Positions 15,761-22,305 of a stretch of 22,305 nucleotides of DNA are shown here, piece by piece. Position 1 is the first letter of the stretch, and each line of letters opens with the position of its first letter. A program made the translations under genes and the position numbers. Origin of the DNA: DATAFT01 sp035544635 (GTDB taxonomy: Bacteria; Acidobacteriota; Thermoanaerobaculia; Multivoradales; Multivoraceae). Below the pieces are notes generated by a model. The model saw only the letters and a program-made list of their open reading frames with translations, did no database searches and was not told where the DNA came from. The stretch lies in NCBI GenBank assembly GCA_035544635.1, contig DATKDQ010000112.1, positions 1-22,305 of the forward strand. The letters are read 5' to 3'.

Positions 15761-17964
15761 GCGCGCCGGCGGAGCCGCGGGTCGACGCCGGGGCGGCCCG
15801 CGAGCTCGGTCTCGAGGCCGACGAGTTCGCGCGGCTCCAAGAGCTCCTCGGCCGCGAGCCGACGTGGACCGAGCTCGGGATCGCGTCGGCGCTGTGGTCC
15901 GAGCACTGCTCGTACAAGTCGTCCAAGGTGTACCTGCGGGAGCTCCCGTCGAGCGGGCCGCGGGTGGTGCACGGCCCGGGCGAGAACGCCGGCGTGGTCG
16001 AGGTGGGCGAGGGGTGGGTGGTGGCCTTCAAGATGGAGAGCCACAACCATCCCAGCTTCATCGAGCCTTACCAGGGCGCGGCCACCGGGGTCGGCGGCAT
16101 CCTGCGCGACGTCTTCACCATGGGCGCGCGGCCGGTCGCCTGCATGGATTCGCTGCGCTTCGGCGAGATCGGAGCGCCGCGCATGCGGCACCTGGTGGAC
16201 GGCGTCGTGCGCGGCATCGGGGACTACGGCAACTGCGTCGGCGTCCCGACCGTCGGTGGCGAGACCGGTTTTCACCCCAGCTACAACGGCAACATCCTGG
16301 TCAACGCGTTCGCGATGGGTCTGGCGCGCGCTGACGGCATCTTCCTAGCTCGGGCGCGCGGCGTCGGCAACCCGGTGTTCTACGTCGGCAGCCGGACCGG
16401 ACGCGACGGCATCCACGGCGCGACCATGGCGTCCGAGGCCTTCGATGCCGAGAGCGAGGCCAAGCGGCCGACGGTGCAGGTGGGCGACCCCTTCACCGAG
16501 AAGATCCTGCTCGAAGCGTGCCTCGAGGCGATGCGGACCGACGCGGTGGTCGCGATCCAGGACATGGGGGCGGCCGGGCTGACCAGCTCGAGCCTCGAGA
16601 TGGCGGGCCGTGGCGGCCTCGGAATACGGCTCGAGCTCGACCGGGTGCCGCTGCGCGAGCCGGGGCTCTCGGCGTTCGAGATCATGCTGTCGGAGTCGCA
16701 GGAGCGGATGGTCGTGGTGGCGCGACGCGGGCATGAGGAGAAGCTCGAGCGCGTCTTCCAGCGTTGGGAGCTCGAGGTGGTACCGATCGGCGAGTTGACG
16801 GACGACGGCGTCGCTGAGCTGCGCTTCGGCGGGGATACGGTGGCTCGGATCCCGATCGGGCCGCTCACCGCCGGCGCTCCGGAGTACCGGCGCCCGGTCG
16901 AGCCTCCCGCCGACCTGGCGAGCCGCCAGCAGGATCCCGAGGTGCCGGATCCCGGTGACGGCGCCGAGGCGCTCGAGCGCCTGCTCTCCACCCCGCAGCT
17001 CGGTGACAAGTCCTGGATCTGGCGCCAGTACGACCATACGGTCCGCGGCAACACGGTGCTGGGCCCGGGAGGAGACGCGGCGCTTCTCCGGGTCAAGCGC
17101 GCCTCCTTCGGCCTGGCTCTCACCTGCGACGTGAATCCGGTGTACTGCTGGCTCGATCCCCGGACCGGCGGCGCGCAGGCGGTGGCCGAGGCCGCGCGCA
17201 ATCTCGCCTGCGTCGGTGCGCTTCCGGTGGGGCTCACGGACTGCCTGAACTTCGGCAGTCCCGAGAACCCGGCCATCGCCTGGCAGTTCCGCGAGTGCGT
17301 ACGTGGGATGGCGGAGGCGAGCCGCGCTCTCGGCATCCCGGTGGTGTCGGGAAACGTGTCGTTCTACAACGAGACCGAAGGCCAGGCGGTGCATCCGACG
17401 CCCAGCGTGGCGATGGTAGGTGTCGTCGAGGCGCTGGCGGCGCATCCGGTGTCGTGGTTCCGGTGCTCGGGCGATCGCGTCGTGCTCCTCGGCCGCGATC
17501 GCAGGGAGCTCGGGGGGTCGGCTTACCTTCGACTGCTCCACGGGCTCGAGCGCGGGCGTCCTCCGGCGGTCGACCTCGAGGCCGAGGCCAGGCTGGGCGA
17601 GCTGCTGCGCCGCTCCGTCCGGCTGGGCTGGCTCCGTACCGCTCACGACGTCTCCGAGGGCGGCCTCGCGGTCACGCTGGCGGAGGCGACCTTTCCGCTC
17701 GGCCTCGGAGCGAGGCTCACGCTCGACGGCGATCCGCTCTCGCTCTTCTCGGAGACGCAGGCACGGGCAGTCGTCGCGACGGAGCCCGGGGACGCCGAGA
17801 GGGTGCTCCGGCTGGCCGAGGAGCTGTCGGTTCCGGCCCGCGAGGTCGGCGAGGTGGGAGGCGGCGCGCTCGAGATTCGGATCGGAGGTGAAGCCCTGCG
17901 CCACGACGTGCAACACTTGGGTACGCTGTGGCGGGAGGCGCTGCCGCGTGCGCTGGGAATGTAG
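15757..17964 (+). CDS. purL: Phosphoribosylformylglycinamidine synthase PurL, small type
   Basis: ATP-dependent FGAR to FGAM conversion, step 4 of purine synthesis, working with PurS and PurQ. The 735-aa product matches the small PurL class. It has WSEHCSYKSS (47-56), ESHNHPSFIEPYQGAATG (94-111), GGILRDVFTMGARP, the PTVGGE segment, and in the second half GNVSFYNET and AHDVSEGGLAVTLAEA. The start is a TTG at 15757 that overlaps the purQ stop as TTGA, with GGGAGGGG at 15743-15750 six nt upstream. The frame is open much further upstream, but that part is the shadow of purS and purQ and holds no better start. An 84-bp gap with no clear promoter separates it from purF. Confidence 0.95.
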   Translation: MSAPAEPRVDAGAARELGLEADEFARLQELLGREPTWTELGIASALWSEHCSYKSSKVYLRELPSSGPRVVHGPGENAGVVEVGEGWVVAFKMESHNHPSFIEPYQGAATGVGGILRDVFTMGARPVACMDSLRFGEIGAPRMRHLVDGVVRGIGDYGNCVGVPTVGGETGFHPSYNGNILVNAFAMGLARADGIFLARARGVGNPVFYVGSRTGRDGIHGATMASEAFDAESEAKRPTVQVGDPFTEKILLEACLEAMRTDAVVAIQDMGAAGLTSSSLEMAGRGGLGIRLELDRVPLREPGLSAFEIMLSESQERMVVVARRGHEEKLERVFQRWELEVVPIGELTDDGVAELRFGGDTVARIPIGPLTAGAPEYRRPVEPPADLASRQQDPEVPDPGDGAEALERLLSTPQLGDKSWIWRQYDHTVRGNTVLGPGGDAALLRVKRASFGLALTCDVNPVYCWLDPRTGGAQAVAEAARNLACVGALPVGLTDCLNFGSPENPAIAWQFRECVRGMAEASRALGIPVVSGNVSFYNETEGQAVHPTPSVAMVGVVEALAAHPVSWFRCSGDRVVLLGRDRRELGGSAYLRLLHGLERGRPPAVDLEAEARLGELLRRSVRLGWLRTAHDVSEGGLAVTLAEATFPLGLGARLTLDGDPLSLFSETQARAVVATEPGDAERVLRLAEELSVPAREVGEVGGGALEIRIGGEALRHDVQHLGTLWREALPRALGM

Positions 17965-18048
17965 CGGCGGTCTGCGACGGCTGCGCCGACGGCCCCGGCC
18001 TCTCGGGGTTGACCTCGGTACCTGAAGCGAGCGACGACGAGCGACGCC

Positions 18049-19443
18049 ATGTGCGGCATCTTCGGCATCGACGGTTCGACCGACGCGGCGAACCTCACCT
18101 ACCTCGGGCTCTACGCGCTGCAGCACCGCGGCCAGGAGAGCGCGGGCATCGTGTCGTGGGACGGCGCCCGCCTCCACGTCGAGCGCGGGATGGGGCACGT
18201 CGCCGACATCTTCCGCGCCTCCACCCTCAAGCGCCTCCCGGGCACACGCTCGATCGGGCACACCCGCTACTCGACGTCGGGTCAGAGCGTGATCCACAAC
18301 GCGCAGCCGATCGTGGTGAAGACCTCGATGGGCCCGCTCGGGATCGTGCACAACGGCAACCTGGTCAACGCCGGCGACATCCGGGCGCGGCTCGAGCGCG
18401 AGGGCTCGATCTTCCAGACCACGAGCGACACCGAGGTGATCCTGCACCTGATGGCCCGCAACCCGCGAGCCACGGTGGTCGAGTCGCTGATGGAGGCACT
18501 GGTCGAGCTGCGTGGAGCCTACTCCCTGCTCCTGATCAGCGATCAAGGGCTCTACGCCGCCCGCGATCCCCACGGCTTCCGTCCCCTGCAGCTCGGAGAG
18601 CACCAGAACGGCCTCTGCTTCGCCTCGGAGAGCTGCGCCTTCGACCTGATGGAAGCGCGCACCCTCCGCGAGCTCGAAGCCGGCGAGGTAGTGGTGGCCC
18701 GCGGCGGAGCGCTCGAGAGCTACCGTCTTCCCGTGGCGGCGACGCCGTCGCGCTGCGCCTTCGAGCACGTCTACTTCGCCCGGCCGGACTCCATCGTCTT
18801 CGGCGACGCCGTGGCCAGCGTTCGCCAGGAGATGGGGGCGCAGCTCGCGCGTGAAGCGCCGGCCGCGGCCGACGTGGTGGTGCCGGTTCCGGACAGCGGC
18901 GTCGTGGGCGCGCTCGGCTACAGCCGCGAGTCGGGGCTGCCGTTCGACATGGGGCTCATCCGCAACCACTACGTCGGACGCACCTTCATCGAGCCTCAGC
19001 AGTCGATCCGCCATTTCGGCGTGCGGGTCAAGCTCAACCCGGTGCGCAGCGTGATCGAGGGCCGCAAGGTCGTGCTGGTCGACGACTCGATCATTCGCGG
19101 CACCACGTCGCGCAAGATCGTGCGAATGGTTCGTGACGCCGGCGCGCGTGAGGTGCATGTGCGCCTCACCTCCCCACCGACCCGCTGGCCCTGCCGCTAC
19201 GGCATCGACACGCCGACGCGCGAGGAGCTGATCGCCTCGACCCACGACCCGGAGGAGATCCGCCGCTACGTCGAGGCCGACTCGCTCGCCTATCTCAGCC
19301 TGGAAGGAATGCTGCGCTGCCTCTCGGGGCCCGCCTCGAGCTACTGCACGGCCTGCTGGTCGGGCGAGTATCCGGCTCCGGTCGACCCAGATCAGGGCCT
19401 TCAGGCGGAGCTCTTCCCGATCCGGATGGACCGCTCCGAATGA
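18049..19443 (+). CDS. purF: Amidophosphoribosyltransferase
   Basis: Makes phosphoribosylamine from PRPP and glutamine, the committed first step of purine synthesis. The 464-aa product begins MCGIFG, so Cys2 becomes the N-terminal nucleophile once Met is removed; there is no propeptide. The glutaminase domain (2 to about 230) has QHRGQESAG and HTRYSTSG; the phosphoribosyltransferase domain has VVLVDDSIIRGTT (341-353). Cys236, Cys382, Cys433 and Cys436 fall where Bacillus PurF binds its 4Fe-4S cluster, so this is the iron-sulfur type, which can be oxygen-sensitive. The ribosome-binding site is weak. The stop overlaps purM by 4 bp. Nucleotide feedback is expected from the family, not seen in the sequence. 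Confidence 0.96.
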   Translation: MCGIFGIDGSTDAANLTYLGLYALQHRGQESAGIVSWDGARLHVERGMGHVADIFRASTLKRLPGTRSIGHTRYSTSGQSVIHNAQPIVVKTSMGPLGIVHNGNLVNAGDIRARLEREGSIFQTTSDTEVILHLMARNPRATVVESLMEALVELRGAYSLLLISDQGLYAARDPHGFRPLQLGEHQNGLCFASESCAFDLMEARTLRELEAGEVVVARGGALESYRLPVAATPSRCAFEHVYFARPDSIVFGDAVASVRQEMGAQLAREAPAAADVVVPVPDSGVVGALGYSRESGLPFDMGLIRNHYVGRTFIEPQQSIRHFGVRVKLNPVRSVIEGRKVVLVDDSIIRGTTSRKIVRMVRDAGAREVHVRLTSPPTRWPCRYGIDTPTREELIASTHDPEEIRRYVEADSLAYLSLEGMLRCLSGPASSYCTACWSGEYPAPVDPDQGLQAELFPIRMDRSE

Positions 19444-20534
19444 CCCGCGCCTCCGCATATCGAGAGGCAGGCGTCGACCTCGAGGCGCAGGATCGGGCTC
19501 TCGTTCGCATCAAGGATCTGGCGCGCTCCACGTTCGGCCCCGAAGTGCTCGCCGACGTGGGCCTCTTCGGCGGGCTCTTCCGCCTCCCGACCGAGGGAAT
19601 GCGCGAGCCGGTGCTGGTTGCTTCGGCCGACGGCGTGGGGACCAAGCTCGTGGTCGCCAAGATGGCCGGCGACTACTCGACGGTGGGCGTCGACCTGGTG
19701 AACCACTGCGTCAACGACATCCTCGCGCAGGGGGCGCGGCCGCTCTTCTTTCTCGACTACGTGGGCGCGGGCGTGCTCGACCCTGAATCGACCGTCTCGC
19801 TGGTGGCGGGCGTGCGTGACGGCTGTCGCGAGAACGGCTGCGCGCTGCTCGGTGGCGAGCTGGCGGAGATGCCGGGCTTCTACCAGCCTGGTGACTTCGA
19901 GCTGGTCGGCTTCATCGTCGGGCTGGTCGACCGCCCTCTGATTCTCGACGGCAGCCGGGTGCGAGCCGGCGACATCCTGGTCGGCCTCGCATCGTCGGGT
20001 CTGCACACCAACGGCTACTCGCTGGCTCGGCGAGTTTTGTTCGATCGCCACCGGCTGGCGCTCGACGACGCCGTGCCGGGCACCGATCTCAGGGTGGGCG
20101 CGGCGCTGCTCGAGCCCCACCGCTCCTATCTGCGCCCGCTCCGGCCGCTGCTCGCTCATCCCGGCCTGCACGCGCTCGCGCACATCACCGGCGGGGGCAT
20201 CACCGACAACCTTCCCCGCGTGCTCCCGCGCGACACGCACGCCGGCGTTGACATCGGGAGCTGGCAGGTGCCGCAGCTCTTCCGAGCTCTCGGTGAGCTC
20301 GGTGAGCTCGCGCCCGACGAGATGCACCGGGTCTTCAACATGGGCGTGGGCATGGTCGCCGTGGTCGATGCCGCCGCCCTCGACGAGGTTCTGGGAGTCC
20401 TGGAGCGGGGCCGGTGCGAGGCGTTCGTGATCGGGAGGGTCGAGCCCGGCGGGGCGGGTGTGGTCTACGACCACGGCCCGGTCGACCGCACCCGGGCGGC
20501 CCACCCCCAGACCCCCCATGAGCCAGCCGGATGA
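19440..20534 (+). CDS. purM: Phosphoribosylformylglycinamidine cyclo-ligase (AIR synthetase)
   Basis: Closes the imidazole ring, FGAM to AIR, with ATP; step 5 of the pathway. The 364-aa product, slightly longer than the usual ~345, has SADGVGTKLVVAKM, VGVDLVNHCVNDILAQGARP, LLGGELAEMPGFY, GLASSGLHTNGYSLAR and HITGGGITDNLPR, all typical of PurM and sharing the PurL superfamily fold. The ATG overlaps the purF stop and the TGA overlaps the purN start, both as ATGA, suggesting coupled translation. Confidence 0.96.
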   Translation: MTRASAYREAGVDLEAQDRALVRIKDLARSTFGPEVLADVGLFGGLFRLPTEGMREPVLVASADGVGTKLVVAKMAGDYSTVGVDLVNHCVNDILAQGARPLFFLDYVGAGVLDPESTVSLVAGVRDGCRENGCALLGGELAEMPGFYQPGDFELVGFIVGLVDRPLILDGSRVRAGDILVGLASSGLHTNGYSLARRVLFDRHRLALDDAVPGTDLRVGAALLEPHRSYLRPLRPLLAHPGLHALAHITGGGITDNLPRVLPRDTHAGVDIGSWQVPQLFRALGELGELAPDEMHRVFNMGVGMVAVVDAAALDEVLGVLERGRCEAFVIGRVEPGGAGVVYDHGPVDRTRAAHPQTPHEPAG

Positions 20535-21136
20535 CGACCCGGGTGGGCGTCCTCCTCTCGGGGCGGGGATCGAACTTCCTGGCGCTACACCGCGCGATGG
20601 CGAACGGCGAGGTCCCGGCCGCGATCAGCCTGGTGGTGAGCAACCGGGCCGATGCGCCGGGGCTCGCGGCGGCCCGGGGGCTCGGCCTCGAGACGGCCTG
20701 CCTGCCTCACCGGGGCGAGCCCAGCCGTGAGGCGCACGACGCGAAGGTGGCCGCGGCGCTCGAGGAGGCGGGCGTCGAGTGGGTGTGCCTGGCCGGTTAC
20801 ATGAGGCTCCTGTCGGCGGTGCTGGTCGACGCTTTTCACCTCCGGATCCTGAACATCCACCCCAGTCTGCTGCCGGCCTTTCCGGGGCTCGAAGCTCAAC
20901 GCCAGGCTCTGGAATATGGAGCAAGGATCAGTGGTTGTACCGTACACATGGTCGACGCGGAGCTGGATCGCGGCCCGGTCGTGATCCAGCGGGTGGTGGC
21001 GATCGAGGATGGAGACTCGGTCGACACCCTTTCGGCGCGAATCTTGGAGCAGGAGCACCGGGCCTACCCGGAAGCCCTGAACAAGCTGCTGACCGTGCCT
21101 TGGCGCCTGGAGGGCAGGCGCCTCCTGTTCTCCTGA
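20531..21136 (+). CDS. purN: Phosphoribosylglycinamide formyltransferase PurN
   Basis: Transfers a formyl group from 10-formyl-tetrahydrofolate to GAR, step 3 of purine synthesis. The 201-aa product has the phosphate-binding GRGSN (11-15), the catalytic Asn108 and His110 in NIHPSLLPAF and Asp146 in VDAELDRGP, equivalent to N106, H108 and D144 of the E. coli enzyme. The ATG overlaps the purM stop (ATGA). It is the last gene of the operon in view; no purD, purH, purC, purB, purE or purK is present. No T-rich terminator follows, but a palindrome lies 90 bp downstream. Confidence 0.96.
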   Translation: MTTRVGVLLSGRGSNFLALHRAMANGEVPAAISLVVSNRADAPGLAAARGLGLETACLPHRGEPSREAHDAKVAAALEEAGVEWVCLAGYMRLLSAVLVDAFHLRILNIHPSLLPAFPGLEAQRQALEYGARISGCTVHMVDAELDRGPVVIQRVVAIEDGDSVDTLSARILEQEHRAYPEALNKLLTVPWRLEGRRLLFS

Positions 21137-21216
21137 AGTGTTGGGCCGGCGAGGGCGTGGTCATCGCCAGGGTGGCCGCCGCGCCGCCCCGCGCGGATCG
21201 GTCAGCGGAGGGGATG

Positions 21217-21260
21217 CCGAGGGTCGAGTGGCTCAGAACTGAGCCACTACCCGAGGGTCG
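21217..21260. promoter_or_regulatory. Palindrome between direct repeats upstream of rRNA promoter
   Basis: AGTGGCTCAG (21227-21236) and CTGAGCCACT (21239-21248) form a perfect inverted repeat with only AA between the arms. Identical 10-bp direct repeats CCGAGGGTCG lie at 21217-21226 and 21251-21260. The right repeat ends 6 bp before the -35 hexamer of the rRNA promoter. The site may be an operator or activator site for rRNA transcription, or a terminator for purN (there is no T-run). The rest of 21137-21216 shows nothing clear. Confidence 0.5.
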
Positions 21261-21266
21261 GATCCC

Positions 21267-21295
21267 TTGACATCGATCGGCGGCCCGACTAGGAT
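21267..21295 (+). promoter_or_regulatory. Sigma70-type rRNA promoter
   Basis: A perfect -35 TTGACA (21267-21272), a 17-bp spacer and -10 TAGGAT (21290-21295, four of six consensus bases). It lies about 220 bp before the 16S gene in the right direction. Transcription would begin near 21302. Confidence 0.75.
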
Positions 21296-21356
21296 TCCTG
21301 TTCCGCGCCAGACGGCGTTCGGTGCCACGGGTGCCGGTGCCGCTTGGGTCGCACGC

Positions 21357-21369
21357 GGTTCTTTGAAAA
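21357..21369 (+). promoter_or_regulatory. boxA antitermination element of rRNA leader
   Basis: GGTTCTTTGAAAA closely matches bacterial rRNA boxA, the RNA site bound by NusB-NusE that keeps RNA polymerase from terminating in untranslated rRNA. It lies about 55 nt after the predicted start and 145 nt before the 16S gene, the expected place. Confidence 0.75.
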
Positions 21370-21431
21370 CTAAATAGAGACGTCCACCGTCAAATTCAGA
21401 CGTGGCCCCGCGTTTCGGCGGAGGTCGCGTC

Positions 21432-21453
21432 GGGTCCGGGTTCGCCCGGATCC
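21432..21453 (+). other. UUCG-loop hairpin in the rRNA leader
   Basis: GGGTCCGGG and CCCGGATCC pair over 9 bp (one G-U) around a TTCG tetraloop. A weaker hairpin, GTCT..GCC with GGCAGAC, follows at 21484-21507. They probably help leader folding or RNase III processing of the 16S precursor; this is inference. Confidence 0.5.
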
Positions 21454-21513
21454 ACAACAAGTTCCGAGACAAACCTGCCGAGGGTCTTTGCCGGCCCGAA
21501 GGCAGACAGGATT

Positions 21514-22305
<792 letters not shown>

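Noticed and set aside
18009..18037. Promoter in front of purF (TTGACC at 18009)
   Set aside because: At 17 bp downstream there is only CGACGA, with no -10-like hexamer.
16345..19458. 1037-aa minus-strand open frame across purL and purF
   Set aside because: It is antisense to two certain genes and crosses their boundary. Its composition (rich in Arg, His, Asp, Leu, Glu) is the usual shadow of high-GC coding DNA, and it has no recognisable motif.

Overview
The window is high-GC bacterial chromosome ending inside a 16S rRNA gene. Every recognisable gene is a housekeeping or cell-envelope gene. The 16S segment (about 21514 to the window end), an outer-membrane Omp85-type barrel protein and a lipoprotein point to a Gram-negative, diderm bacterium. 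The 16S and the PD40/Omp85 content look like Acidobacteriota (possibly Thermoanaerobaculia), but this is recognition by eye, not a computed placement. No phage, plasmid, CRISPR or insertion-sequence genes were seen.

Layout. Positions 1-105 (+) hold the C-terminal end of a Fur/PerR-family regulator. It is followed by a 190-bp gap holding two copies of a bipartite hairpin repeat. From 9187 back to 292 (- strand) runs a compact gene train: dprA, trmFO, xerC, hslV, hslU, an LptM-like FN3 lipoprotein, dapF, tyrS. It combines a Bacillus-type neighbourhood (dprA-[topA]-trmFO-xerC-hslV-hslU, here without topA) with an E. coli-type association of an LptM-like lipoprotein, dapF and xerC.

A 215-bp divergent region leads into a + strand envelope cassette: a small secreted TPR protein, a secreted protein of unknown function with a possible CsgG-like layout, and a 988-aa protein. 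The last joins an HExxH metalloprotease domain, a TolB-like PD40 propeller and an Omp85-like outer-membrane barrel, and is the most unusual gene here. A third copy of the bipartite repeat follows it.

Next comes a purine operon led by a YycJ/WalJ-type metallo-beta-lactamase-fold gene: walJ-purS-purQ-purL, a gap of 84 bp, then purF-purM-purN. Five junctions are 4-bp start/stop overlaps, three of them with GTG or TTG starts. PurF, PurN, PurSQL and PurM catalyse steps 1, 3, 4 and 5 of IMP synthesis. About 380 bp then separate purN from the 16S gene. This gap holds a palindrome between direct repeats, a strong sigma70-type promoter (TTGACA, 17 bp, TAGGAT), a boxA antitermination element and a UUCG-loop leader hairpin.
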